A stretch of DNA of 39,845 bases from a bacterium (lineage in GTDB: Bacteria > SZUA-79 > Acidulodesulfobacterales > Acidulodesulfobacteraceae): NCBI GenBank assembly GCA_021794475.1, contig JAJYQS010000033.1:1-39845 (forward strand), given 5' to 3'. A program made the translations under genes and the position numbers. Below the pieces are notes generated by a model, which worked only from the letters and a program-made list of their open reading frames with translations, was not told the origin of the DNA and made no database searches. Of this stretch, positions 7,872-17,100 are shown one piece after another (position 1 is the first letter of the stretch; every line of letters begins with the position of its first letter).

Positions 7872-10071
7872 ATGGAATTCTTTGGTGAAAAATGCTGTTT
7901 AAAACTTTAACAAAAGCTTTTTTGATATTATACAGATCTTTTAATGTAAGCTCGCATTCATCAAGCTGTCCGTCGTTATAAATCCTATTAACCGTTTTTT
8001 CAACCATAAGTTCGAGTCTAGACGGGGATATATTATCCAATGTTCTCGATATAGCTTCTACCGAATCAGCCAGCATTATAATACCCGCTTCTTTTGTTTG
8101 CGGTTTTTTACCTATATATCTGAAACTTTCTTTAGATAAATTATCGTCCTTGCTTTCTTTCACAGCCTTTTCGTAAAAAGCTCCTATCATAGAGTTTCCG
8201 TGATGCTGGGCTATTATATCCGCTACTTTGTCTCCAAGGTCATATTTTTTGGCAAGCTCATAACCGTCTTTCACGTGCGATGCTATTATTAAACTGCTCA
8301 TTGTAGGTGACAGCTTATCATGAGGGTTGTCTTTGTTGTTAATATTTTCTATAAAATAATTAGGTTTATTTATTTTGCCTATGTCGTGGTAAAGACTTGC
8401 TACCCTCGCAAGCAAAGGGTTCGCGACTATTGCGTCGGCGGCAGATTCTGCTAAAGTAGCTACCATTATAGAATGCTGGTATGTTCCCGGGGCTATCAGA
8501 GAAAGCTGCCTCAGCAGCGGATGATTTGAACTGGACAATTCTAATAGTTTAAAATCAGTAGTATATTTAAAAATCCTTTCAAATATGGGTATTAATCCTA
8601 TAACAATTATAGAGGAAAGAATCCCTGATAAAAACGCAAAAAAAATACTATAAATATTTTGAATATTTAACAGATTAAGGCTTACTAAAGAAAATGCTAT
8701 AACCATAAAAATATTTGCAATACCTGTTGCAACACCGGATCTTATAACCCTTCCCCACGACGAAAAATCAAATACTTCATACGACGCTATAAAACTTCCT
8801 CCAAACGCGTATATCATAAAAAAAATATTATTCTTAAAAATAATAGCCGTCAATATTGAAAATATTGCTATAAAAACAACGGAGACTTCAGAATTCAATA
8901 TTATTCTGATAAGCATAGGTCCAAAAACAAAGGGAATTAGATAGTAGATATCCTGCTTATTTATAAACGGAAAATAGTTGGAAAAAGCATCGGCAAATAT
9001 TATGCCTATCTTAATAGCTAAAACGGAAATGATTAAAATTATCATCGAAAAAATAATATTTTTAAAATCTAAGGATGTTCTGAATTTCCGTATAAATTTA
9101 TACGGAAAAAGATAAGAAACGGATAATATAATAGCGACTACTAAGAAAAGCCCTACCAGCGACGGTATATTATTTTTTAATATAAATTTATCTTCATAAG
9201 TATTAAGCTCTAATGCTTTTGATTTTGTAATCAGCTGTCCGGCGCTTATTAAAAGCATACCTTTTACTATATGTTTATATATAGGATGAATTTCTTTTTT
9301 TGCATCTTCAATTTTTCTTATAGTCAAAGATTTTGAATATACTATATTAGGCTTAACAATTGAAGATACTACGGCATATATATCGTTTCTCATGTAGGAA
9401 GGCAGAAAATTTAAATATTTTTGCGTGTAATAATAAGAAAAATTTTTAACCTTTTTTAACGTGAAAAAAAATTGCGGATATTTTATTAATTTTGAACTGT
9501 TTGTTACTATGTTTTTGATTTCAATCTTTTTATTCTGTAAGGAAGGACCTGAAATTACACCTTTTTTATATATGTCGTCTGTTATTTTTAAAATATAATT
9601 TTCTATATTGCTATTATAATTTAAAAAATAAAATTCATTTATTAAACTATTGTTTAATTTAGTCCCCAGTTCTGAATTAAATATATTGCCTGAAATTTCC
9701 TCGTTCACATTATTTTTGGCATGCGTTCTATCGAAAGAACCTGCCTTTTTGAATGCATTTCTTATTTTTCTTTCCAGAACAACTTTGACCTCTGGATAAT
9801 AAATATAAACACCGGGAATATTTTTAATTTTTAATTTAAGCGTATCATTGGTTTTTTTAACATTAACATATCTGAATCCCTTTCTTGCAATTATGGTTTT
9901 TTTTGATATCTCTCCGGCTTTATATTTGTTTTTTATATATTCTACCCCGCTGTAAAGCATAAAAGTGAGCAGAATTGAGGATATGATTAAAATTGCTATT
10001 AATTTATATTGATGATTTTTTATTCCAAATTGCTTACTTTTTAGAATTTCTATGAATTTCGTTCGTTTCAT
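7753..10071 (-). CDS. pgpH: Membrane HD-domain phosphohydrolase, PgpH type (7TM-HD, cyclic-di-AMP phosphodiesterase family)
   Basis: 772-residue inner-membrane protein. One N-terminal helix (residues 23-45) is followed by a long extracytoplasmic 7TMR-HDED domain (about 50-300), seven membrane helices (about 305-500) and a cytoplasmic HD phosphohydrolase domain. The HD motif is LARVASLYHDIGKINKPNYF near residue 560, with later metal ligands in ASHVKDGYELA and IIAQHHGNS. Listeria PgpH with this architecture degrades c-di-AMP; that substrate is inferred here from family. The C-terminal 30 residues or so after RIPYAGR are Asn/Lys/Ser-rich, not conserved, and coincide with the ybeY overlap. The start overlaps the phoH stop by 38 bases. 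Confidence 0.94.
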   Translation of the reverse strand: MKRTKFIEILKSKQFGIKNHQYKLIAILIISSILLTFMLYSGVEYIKNKYKAGEISKKTIIARKGFRYVNVKKTNDTLKLKIKNIPGVYIYYPEVKVVLERKIRNAFKKAGSFDRTHAKNNVNEEISGNIFNSELGTKLNNSLINEFYFLNYNSNIENYILKITDDIYKKGVISGPSLQNKKIEIKNIVTNSSKLIKYPQFFFTLKKVKNFSYYYTQKYLNFLPSYMRNDIYAVVSSIVKPNIVYSKSLTIRKIEDAKKEIHPIYKHIVKGMLLISAGQLITKSKALELNTYEDKFILKNNIPSLVGLFLVVAIILSVSYLFPYKFIRKFRTSLDFKNIIFSMIILIISVLAIKIGIIFADAFSNYFPFINKQDIYYLIPFVFGPMLIRIILNSEVSVVFIAIFSILTAIIFKNNIFFMIYAFGGSFIASYEVFDFSSWGRVIRSGVATGIANIFMVIAFSLVSLNLLNIQNIYSIFFAFLSGILSSIIVIGLIPIFERIFKYTTDFKLLELSSSNHPLLRQLSLIAPGTYQHSIMVATLAESAADAIVANPLLARVASLYHDIGKINKPNYFIENINNKDNPHDKLSPTMSSLIIASHVKDGYELAKKYDLGDKVADIIAQHHGNSMIGAFYEKAVKESKDDNLSKESFRYIGKKPQTKEAGIIMLADSVEAISRTLDNISPSRLELMVEKTVNRIYNDGQLDECELTLKDLYNIKKAFVKVLNSIFHQRIPYAGRTNIEEAEANNTKSNNKYSEYPKKGENKSKVSPLYR

Positions 10072-11020
10072 ATGCTTTTATAATATTTTGAACAAGTTTA
10101 TGCCTTAAGATATCAGTTTTATTGAAATTAACAATTTTGATGCCTTCTATTCCCGTTAAGATATTACTTGCGGTAAAGAGGCCGGATTCTTTATCGGCAG
10201 GCAAATCTGTCTGAGTAATGTCTCCGTTAACAACTATTTTTGAACCTGAGCCTATTCTTGTCAGCATCATTTTCATTTGTTCGTTTGTAGTATTTTGAGC
10301 TTCATCTAGTATAATAAATGAATTATTCAAAGTTCTTCCTCTCATAAATGCGAGAGGCGCTACTTCGATAATATCCTGTTCTATAAGTTTAGCAACTTTC
10401 TCAAATTCAAGCATTTCATGCAGCGCATCATATAAAGGACGCAGATACGGATTAATTTTTTCAGAAATATCTCCGGGCAAAAAACCTAATTTTTCTCCGG
10501 CCTCTACGGCCGGTCTTGTTAATACAATCCTGTCAAACATATTTTTTTGAAAAAGATTTACCGCACAAGCCATTGAAAGGTAAGTCTTTCCGGTGCCCGC
10601 CGGACCTATGCCTATTACTATATCGTTTTCAAAAATAGCATCGACATATTTCTTCTGATTGAGCGTTTTCGGCGAAATTACCTTTTTCTTATGAGTAATA
10701 AGAACGGCTTTGTAAAACTGTTCGTGTAAATTTATTGCGGGATTAGATATCTTTGCCTTAGACATCTTGATAATTTCGTCATCGCTTATTCTAATATTTA
10801 ATCGATATAAATTTACCAAATCATAAATAAACGAACTCGATAATTTAACATTTTCGGTTAAGCCGGTAATCATTATGATATTGCCTCTTATTGCGGCATT
10901 AACCGCAAACTCTTTTTCCACTATAGGCAGAGTATTCAGAGAAATATCCGCAAATCTGTTGAATAGTTCGATATCGTCTAATTCAATTTTTTCGGTATAT
11001 AGTTTTGTCTTTATCGCCAT
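10034..11020 (-). CDS. phoH: PhoH-family ATPase
   Basis: Cytoplasmic P-loop ATPase of the PhoH (PhoH-like/YbeZ) family, associated with YbeY and RNA metabolism; precise role unsettled. The protein has 328 residues with an N-terminal RNA-binding-like part (about 1-110) and an ATPase domain: Walker A GPAGTGKTYLSMACAV and Walker B SFIILDEAQNTTNEQMKMML. The frame is open upstream to a TTG at 11092, but the ATG at 11020 (MAIKTKLYTEKIELDD) fits the family better. There is no Shine-Dalgarno before it, but a TATAAT hexamer ends 7 bases upstream, so the transcript may be leaderless. Gap to murJ is 115 bases, so a promoter here is plausible. The stop lies inside the pgpH start region. Confidence 0.94.
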   Translation of the reverse strand: MAIKTKLYTEKIELDDIELFNRFADISLNTLPIVEKEFAVNAAIRGNIIMITGLTENVKLSSSFIYDLVNLYRLNIRISDDEIIKMSKAKISNPAINLHEQFYKAVLITHKKKVISPKTLNQKKYVDAIFENDIVIGIGPAGTGKTYLSMACAVNLFQKNMFDRIVLTRPAVEAGEKLGFLPGDISEKINPYLRPLYDALHEMLEFEKVAKLIEQDIIEVAPLAFMRGRTLNNSFIILDEAQNTTNEQMKMMLTRIGSGSKIVVNGDITQTDLPADKESGLFTASNILTGIEGIKIVNFNKTDILRHKLVQNIIKAYETNEIHRNSKK

Positions 11021-11027
11021 TTTTATA

Positions 11028-11055
11028 ATTATAGCATAATTGCAAATAAAGTAAA
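11028..11055 (-). promoter_or_regulatory. Candidate sigma-70-type promoter of phoH, possibly giving a leaderless mRNA
   Basis: On the minus strand, TTTACT (11055-11050, four of six matches to TTGACA) and a perfect TATAAT (11033-11028) are separated by 16 bases. The ATG of phoH begins 8 bases after the -10, which is where transcription would start. No Shine-Dalgarno is present. In such AT-rich sequence chance matches are common, so this is a candidate only. Confidence 0.4.
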
Positions 11056-11135
11056 ATTTTATAAATTTCCTTAATAATGAAGCAGACTGCAATAGAAAAA
11101 ATTAATATTAAACTTTGACTTAAATTTACTTAGAT

Positions 11136-12701
11136 TTAATTAATTCTATTTTTTTTAGCAATATTATTATACAATAATTCCAACATTTCATTTTTAACGG
11201 CGACCGATGCTCCTGCGTATGACAGGATGCCTGTAACTAACGCTAATGCTATAACAAAAAACAGATTTAATCCGAAGCGCATACTTTCAATAATCACAAA
11301 TTCAACTAAAGTCCCCATAACAATCCCTGCGAATATCGTCTTCAAAAAAGATATAAAAAATTCTTTATTCAATTTGAATTTATTTTTTTTGCTTATTTTA
11401 TTAAGCAGAAAGAAATAATTAAATATTAAAGAAATACTCGATGCGAGAGCTAACCCGTCTACGCCCAGAATTTTCATTAAAATGACTGCGAGTATAATAT
11501 TGATTATTAAAGCATATATAGCTGCATTAACGGGTGTTTTTGTATCTTTCATTGAATAGAACACGGGAACTACCGTTTTTAATAACGCAGATGCCCATAA
11601 TCCTACTATAAAAAATAATAATACGGAAACTGTCTGCCTTGCGTCGAAACTGTTAAACAATCCATGCATATATATTACATCGACTAATTGGCTTCTAAGA
11701 AGAATTAAACCGATACTTGAAGGAATAATTATAAAAAACATCAGCGATGTTGCAAAATTAAAAGAATGCCGTATTTCTTCGCTGTTCTGTCTTGCAAAAG
11801 AAGCCGCCATGATTGGAAAAATTGCGGTTTGCAGAGCAATAGCAAATACTCCGAGAGGAAATTGATAAAGTCTGTCGGCATAATAAAGATAGGAAATGCT
11901 TCCGACAGGCAAAAATGACGCCAGCAGCGTATCAAACAGCAAATTTAATTGTATGACAGCCATACCCAGAAGAGAAGGCGTTAAAAGCTTAAATACCGTT
12001 TTAACATCTTTATTTTTAATATGAAATCTAAATCCTAATTTTATTTTTTTACGCTTTATATAATAAATTTGAGACGATAATTGCAGGACACCTCCGATTA
12101 TCACGCCGATAGCCAAAGATATAATCTTAAAATGAAAAAAAGACCTTAACAACAGTGCGCTGAGTATTAGCACTATGTTTAAAATTATAGGATAAAAAGC
12201 GCCTGGGCCATATGAGCCGTGCACATTTAAAATTCCTGCGAAAAAAGCCGTAAGACCTATTAAAATTATGTATGGAAACATAATTCTAGTTAAAAAAACC
12301 GTAAGATTATATTCTAAATGTTTGCCGATAAAACCCGGGGCGGTTATTGCAACAAAAAAAGAGGAAAAAATAACTCCTAATAGCGACAAGAGCAGGAGTA
12401 TGACGAACAGAATCGTAAAAACCGTCATCAAAAGGTCTTCAGACTGTTCTTTAGATTTATTAACAATATTATCTGAATAGACAGGAATAAAGGCGGCAGA
12501 AATTCCGCCTTCGCCGAAAAGCCTTCTAAGAAGATTCGGAATTCTAAAGGCTACAAAAAATGCATCCGTAAAATAGCCTGCGCCAAAAAAATACGCTATG
12601 ACGACATCGCGCAGCAAACCCAAAATTCTGCTGATAAATGTATAAAAAGAAACTACCGATAAATTTTTTAGAATTTCTTTATTTTGAGATCCGGCAGCCA
12701 T
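11136..12701 (-). CDS. murJ: Lipid II flippase MurJ
   Basis: MOP-superfamily transporter that moves the peptidoglycan precursor lipid II across the inner membrane. The protein has 521 residues with about 14 membrane helices throughout, the normal MurJ length. Recognisable family stretches are SRILGLLRDVVIAYFFGAG near the N terminus, FRIPNLLRRLFGEGGISAAF, and ADRLYQFPLGVFAIALQTAI in the middle. Conserved Arg residues typical of the substrate cavity are in these motifs. The start at 12701 lacks a clear ribosome site. It follows asd after 172 bases and precedes phoH by 115 bases, so its operon membership is uncertain. Confidence 0.96.
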   Translation of the reverse strand: MAAGSQNKEILKNLSVVSFYTFISRILGLLRDVVIAYFFGAGYFTDAFFVAFRIPNLLRRLFGEGGISAAFIPVYSDNIVNKSKEQSEDLLMTVFTILFVILLLLSLLGVIFSSFFVAITAPGFIGKHLEYNLTVFLTRIMFPYIILIGLTAFFAGILNVHGSYGPGAFYPIILNIVLILSALLLRSFFHFKIISLAIGVIIGGVLQLSSQIYYIKRKKIKLGFRFHIKNKDVKTVFKLLTPSLLGMAVIQLNLLFDTLLASFLPVGSISYLYYADRLYQFPLGVFAIALQTAIFPIMAASFARQNSEEIRHSFNFATSLMFFIIIPSSIGLILLRSQLVDVIYMHGLFNSFDARQTVSVLLFFIVGLWASALLKTVVPVFYSMKDTKTPVNAAIYALIINIILAVILMKILGVDGLALASSISLIFNYFFLLNKISKKNKFKLNKEFFISFLKTIFAGIVMGTLVEFVIIESMRFGLNLFFVIALALVTGILSYAGASVAVKNEMLELLYNNIAKKNRIN

Positions 12702-12873
12702 TCAATGTTAAAATAGTTAATAAGCGGATAAATACATAAATAAATATATTATTAATGCCAAAACAACTGATAGCAGTTATAAATGCCGAGCAAATCTGAA
12801 TATTATTATGAAGCTTGTATATATTATTATATTGGATAAAATATCTTATATATTATATAAATAAATCTTATAG

Positions 12874-13920
12874 TTATATATAATTATCTATCAATATTTC
12901 GGCTATCTGAACGGCATTTAATGCAGCGCCCTTTCTTACATTATCAGCTACGACCCATAAATTAATACCGTTTTTAATTGATGTATCCTGCCTTATTCTG
13001 CCGACATACACATCGTCGCTCCCGCTCACCATGGTTTGATAGGGATATCTCTCATCTGCATTATCGCTAAAAATATTATCAATAATTTTTACGCCCTTAG
13101 TGTTAGACAATAATGATTGTATATCTTTAATATCAAAATCATTTTCAGTTTCAATATTGATAGACTCTCCATGGCAAAACATTACAGGAACTCTCACTGC
13201 CGTGGCGCATACCCCGATATTTTCGTTATGAAATATTTTGTGTGTTTCTTTCACCATTTTAATTTCTTCTTTGGTATACCCATCTTCGCTAAAAACATCT
13301 ATTTGCGGAATGCAATTAAATGCAATTTGTACCGGAAATTTATCAGGAGGGGCTGCTTCCCCCTTAGAATTTAATATATCTATCGTTTCGTAAAATAATT
13401 CGTCTATAGCTTTTTTACCGGCACCTGAAGTAGACTGATATGTTGAAACCACAATTCTTTTAATTTTATATTTATCATGAATAGGTTTTAAAGGAACAAG
13501 CATCTGTATCGTAGAACAATTGGGGTTTGCAATTATATTTTTATTACTAAAATATTTAATATCTTCAGGATTTACCTCCGGGACAATTAGAGGAATGTCT
13601 TTATCCATCCTGAAAAAAGACGTATTATCTATAACAACTGCACCTTCTTTGGCAGCGATAGGACTGTATTTTGAACTTGCCGCCGCACCGGGACTTGAAA
13701 GCACAATATCTATTTTATGTAATTTAAAATAATCTTCGGACGCCGGTTCGACAGCATAATCCGTTCCCCTGAATTGAATAAGTTCTCCGGCAGAATGTTC
13801 TGAAGCCAGCAAAAAAAGATTATTTACCGGAAACTTTCTTTCCTGTAAAATTTCTATCATCTCTCTGCCGACAAGACCGGTTGCACCTAATACCGCAACA
13901 TTGTATTTATCTTTTTTCAT
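12874..13920 (-). CDS. asd: Aspartate-semialdehyde dehydrogenase
   Basis: NADPH-dependent reduction of aspartyl phosphate to aspartate semialdehyde, the branch-point precursor of lysine, diaminopimelate, methionine, threonine and isoleucine. The protein has 348 residues. The N-terminal Rossmann motif is VAVLGATGLVGREMIEIL; the catalytic cysteine is in NPNCSTIQMLVPLKPIHD (about residue 135); STYQSTSGAGKKAIDEL follows; the late active-site region includes CHGESINIE. It is 52 bases downstream of leuB, at the end of the branched-chain block, the order seen in Geobacter-like genomes. No Shine-Dalgarno is apparent before the ATG at 13920. Confidence 0.96.
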   Translation of the reverse strand: MKKDKYNVAVLGATGLVGREMIEILQERKFPVNNLFLLASEHSAGELIQFRGTDYAVEPASEDYFKLHKIDIVLSSPGAAASSKYSPIAAKEGAVVIDNTSFFRMDKDIPLIVPEVNPEDIKYFSNKNIIANPNCSTIQMLVPLKPIHDKYKIKRIVVSTYQSTSGAGKKAIDELFYETIDILNSKGEAAPPDKFPVQIAFNCIPQIDVFSEDGYTKEEIKMVKETHKIFHNENIGVCATAVRVPVMFCHGESINIETENDFDIKDIQSLLSNTKGVKIIDNIFSDNADERYPYQTMVSGSDDVYVGRIRQDTSIKNGINLWVVADNVRKGAALNAVQIAEILIDNYI

Positions 13921-13972
13921 TATTATATTTTATAAATAAATAATAAGGATTATAATTTTATAATTTTGTAAG

Positions 13973-15064
13973 CTACGCGTGCACTGCATTTTTTAATTCA
14001 GATAAAACAGCTTCTCCCATTTGAGATGTGCCTACCAATTTTAGACCTGCCGCTCCGGAGTATATGTCCGGCGTCCTATAACCTTTTTTTATAACATTTT
14101 CAACGGATTTTTCAATATAATCGGCAAGATTATCCTCATCAAAACTATATCTGAGCATCATGGCGACAGAAAGAATGGTTGCTAACGGATTTGCTTTATT
14201 TTGTCCGGCAATATCGGGAGCACTCCCGTGAATAGGTTCGTACATACCTTTTTTCCCGTTTAAACTTGCAGAAGGAAGCATTCCTATAGAACCGGATACC
14301 ATTGAAGCTTCATCGCTCAATATATCTCCAAACATATTAGTAGTCACTATGACATCAAACGATGCAGGCTGTTTAATGAGCTGCATGGAACAATTATCGA
14401 CATACATATTGGACAGCTCAACTTCGGGATAGCTCTTTGACACATCCGCCACAACATTTCTCCATAACTCGGTAGATTCCAAAACGTTTGCCTTATCAAC
14501 CGATAAAACTTTTTTCCTTCTTTTCATAGAAATATCAAAAGCTATTTTTGCGATTCTCTCAATTTCTTTAGTAGTATAAACAAGCGTGTTAAACCCTTTC
14601 TTAGAACCGTCCGGCATATCTTCAACGCCGCGGGGCTGTCCGAAATATATTCCGCCGGTAAGTTCTCTGACGATAAGCATATCCGTGCCGCCTACAATAT
14701 TTTTTTTCAGCGGCGACGCATCTATTAAATCATCATACACCTTTGCCGGACGCAAATTTGCGTACAAATCTAACTCATATCTTAACCCTAAAAGGGCTTT
14801 TTCCGGTCTCAGTTCTATTGGAAGAGGCTCCCATTTAGTACCTCCAACCGCTCCGAATATAACGGCGTCTGAATCTTTTGCTATTTTAAGGGTTTCATCG
14901 GTTAAAGGCTTTCCGTACGCTTCAAAAGAAGCACCGCCGACAAGCCCTTCTTCAATTTCATAATTTATTGAGTTTAAATCTAACAGATATTTTAAAACCT
15001 TTACTGCCTCTTTTGTGACTTCAGTCCCTATGCCGTCCCCGGCAAATAACGCAAGTTTCATCAT
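13973..15064 (-). CDS. leuB: 3-isopropylmalate dehydrogenase
   Basis: Third leucine-specific step: NAD-dependent oxidative decarboxylation of 3-isopropylmalate to 2-oxoisocaproate. The protein has 363 residues, with [16 protein letters not shown] at the N terminus, [14 protein letters not shown] around the substrate loop, the catalytic Lys in [16 protein letters not shown], and metal-binding Asp residues in [34 protein letters not shown] is the NAD-binding signature. Two consecutive ATGs occur (15064 and 15061). The first overlaps the leuD stop as ATGA, so translation is coupled. Confidence 0.97.
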   Translation of the reverse strand: MMKLALFAGDGIGTEVTKEAVKVLKYLLDLNSINYEIEEGLVGGASFEAYGKPLTDETLKIAKDSDAVIFGAVGGTKWEPLPIELRPEKALLGLRYELDLYANLRPAKVYDDLIDASPLKKNIVGGTDMLIVRELTGGIYFGQPRGVEDMPDGSKKGFNTLVYTTKEIERIAKIAFDISMKRRKKVLSVDKANVLESTELWRNVVADVSKSYPEVELSNMYVDNCSMQLIKQPASFDVIVTTNMFGDILSDEASMVSGSIGMLPSASLNGKKGMYEPIHGSAPDIAGQNKANPLATILSVAMMLRYSFDEDNLADYIEKSVENVIKKGYRTPDIYSGAAGLKLVGTSQMGEAVLSELKNAVHA

Positions 15065-15567
15065 TTTTTAAGTTCCCCTTCTTTTTTTACCCTTTTTCTG
15101 GCATGCTCCATTAATCCTCCTGCGCTGACTAATTCAGCCATAAATTTAGGTATAGGTTTTGCATATATAGTAATATTTTTAGTTATATTTTTAATCTCTC
15201 CTTTATCCGTATCTACTTCAAGAACATCTTCAGAATCAATAGAATCGGTATCCGCTTCTAAAATCAAAAGTCCGATATTAAACGAATTTCTATAAAATAT
15301 CCTTGCGAAACTTTTTGCAATCACTAAAGGAACACCTGATGCTTTTATAGCAATAGGCGCATGCTCTCTTGAAGAACCGCACCCGAAATTGACGCCTGCA
15401 GCAATAAAATCTCCTTTATTGACTTTGGACGCAAACGATGGGTCGGCGTCTTCCATACAATGCTTTCTTAAATTTTCGGGGTCGGAATCATTTAAATATC
15501 TTGCAGGGATTATAGCGTCAGTGTCTATATTATCCGCGAACTTAAATACTTTGCCTTTTAATAACAT
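15061..15567 (-). CDS. leuD: 3-isopropylmalate dehydratase small subunit
   Basis: Small (swivelling-domain) subunit that with LeuC isomerises 2- to 3-isopropylmalate. The protein has 168 residues, the short LeuD type that pairs with the approximately 420-residue LeuC seen upstream. Motifs are [17 protein letters not shown] at the N terminus and the substrate loop [20 protein letters not shown] good ribosome site (AGAGGT, 6 bases before ATG) supports the start at 15567. The stop overlaps leuB by 4 bases. It is separated from leuC by 176 bases, wide for a subunit pair. Confidence 0.97.
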   Translation of the reverse strand: MLLKGKVFKFADNIDTDAIIPARYLNDSDPENLRKHCMEDADPSFASKVNKGDFIAAGVNFGCGSSREHAPIAIKASGVPLVIAKSFARIFYRNSFNIGLLILEADTDSIDSEDVLEVDTDKGEIKNITKNITIYAKPIPKFMAELVSAGGLMEHARKRVKKEGELKK

Positions 15568-15668
15568 AGGAATACCTCTAATATTTTATTTAATTTATTT
15601 AGAGCCAAATACTTTATTCCTCAACAGTTTAGAGTACAGATTTATCAGCTGCAAAACATATTTTCACA

Positions 15669-15695
15669 GTATGCAGTATAATCAATATAGCATAC
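15669..15695. other. Inverted repeat in the leuC-leuD intergenic region
   Basis: GTATGC (15669-15674) and GCATAC (15690-15695) are perfect complements, with inner TATA/TATA pairing and a two-base bulge. It lies inside the 176-base gap between the two subunits of one enzyme. It has no U-run, so it does not look like a terminator. It may be an mRNA processing or stability hairpin; function unknown. Confidence 0.4.
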
Positions 15696-15743
15696 AAAAC
15701 TACATTGAAAGGATGCTAACAATTTTCCTTTAAACAATTATGC

Positions 15744-17018
15744 TTACACAACTTCATCCGGCGACGATATCTTGCCGGTTATAGCAGAAGCAGCGCATAC
15801 GGCAGGGTTTGCAAGATACACTTCACTCGTTATATCGCCCATTCTTCCTTTAAAATTTCTATTAGTCGAGGATATAGCCTTTTCTCCGTCTGCAAGGATG
15901 CCCATATAACCGCCTAAACACGGTCCGCAGGTCGGAGTGCTTACAACCCCTCCTGCATTCATAAATATGTCTATAAGTCCTTCTTTCTCAGCCATCAGAT
16001 ATATCTCCGGCGTTGCGGGTATAACTATTAATCTGGTGTATTTTGCTATTTTTTTGCCTTTTAAGATAGAAGCGGCAATTCTTAAATCTTCTATTCTGCC
16101 GTTAGTGCATGAACCTATTACCGACTGGTCTATTTTAATGTTTTTAGCGGATGCTTCTTTAACATCTACGCTATTTTCAGGAAGATGAGGAAATGCTACC
16201 TGAGGATTTATTTTAGCAGTATCATATTTTAACGTTTTTAAATATTGAGCATCGGGGTCGCTTTTATATATTGTATAATCTCGTTTAGCCCTCTTAGAAA
16301 CGTACTCTTCGGTAATCTCGTCAGGTTCAAATATTCCGCTTTTAGCTCCGGCTTCTATTGCCATATTTGAAATAGAAAATCTGTCTGCCATAGTAAGATA
16401 CTTAAATGTTGTGCCGGAAAATTCCAGTGCCATATAATTGGCTCCTTCAACCCCGATCTTGCCTATGAGGAAAAGTATTAAATCTTTGCCTGATACCCAT
16501 TTATTGGGTTTTCCGTCAAAAATGACTTTTATAGAATACGGAATTTTAAGCCATGCTTCTCCAAACGCCATTGCATAAGCTAAATCCGTCGACCCGACAC
16601 CCGTTGAAAAAGCGCCTAAAGCTCCGTAAGTGCATGTATGAGAGTCTGCTCCTATAACCAGGTCTCCCGGAAGCACTATTCCCTGTTCCGGCAAGAGAGC
16701 ATGCTCAATGCCAACCTCGCCGCTTTCAAAATAATATTTTATATTATATTTTTTTGCAAATTCTCTTAATGTTTTTGCCTGTTTAGCGCTTGCTATATCT
16801 TTATTGGGAACAAAATGGTCGGGGACAAGCGCTATTTTTTCATTGTCAAAAACATCGCACACTCCAATCGTATCAAATTCTCTTATCGCTATTGGAGCCG
16901 TTATGTCGTTCCCTAATGCAATATCCACTCTTGCGCTTACAATATCTCCTGGAGAACATGATTCTAAATCGGTATGGGCAAGAATTATTTTTTCTGTAAT
17001 CGTAAGCGGATTAGACAT
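15744..17018 (-). CDS. leuC: 3-isopropylmalate dehydratase large subunit (homoaconitase-like LeuC type)
   Basis: Catalytic [4Fe-4S] subunit of isopropylmalate isomerase. At 424 residues it belongs to the shorter LeuC/HacA class. Cluster-binding cysteines are in [14 protein letters not shown] (about residue 296) and in [13 protein letters not shown] (about 356 and 359). [20 protein letters not shown] is the family's conserved substrate region. The start at 17018 follows GAGGT with 7-base spacing. It is 82 bases downstream of leuA. Confidence 0.97.
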   Translation of the reverse strand: MSNPLTITEKIILAHTDLESCSPGDIVSARVDIALGNDITAPIAIREFDTIGVCDVFDNEKIALVPDHFVPNKDIASAKQAKTLREFAKKYNIKYYFESGEVGIEHALLPEQGIVLPGDLVIGADSHTCTYGALGAFSTGVGSTDLAYAMAFGEAWLKIPYSIKVIFDGKPNKWVSGKDLILFLIGKIGVEGANYMALEFSGTTFKYLTMADRFSISNMAIEAGAKSGIFEPDEITEEYVSKRAKRDYTIYKSDPDAQYLKTLKYDTAKINPQVAFPHLPENSVDVKEASAKNIKIDQSVIGSCTNGRIEDLRIAASILKGKKIAKYTRLIVIPATPEIYLMAEKEGLIDIFMNAGGVVSTPTCGPCLGGYMGILADGEKAISSTNRNFKGRMGDITSEVYLANPAVCAASAITGKISSPDEVV

Positions 17019-17100
17019 AAAATTTACCTCGTTAATAATAAGATTTTATTATATTTTTTTCAGCTGTATATTGTAATATTTATATGTCGAGTATTATTTA

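Noticed and set aside
15590-15735. Short TTG-started frame of about 25 codons in the leuC-leuD gap as a leader peptide
   Set aside because: Poor ribosome spacing and no enrichment for Leu, Ile or Val codons.
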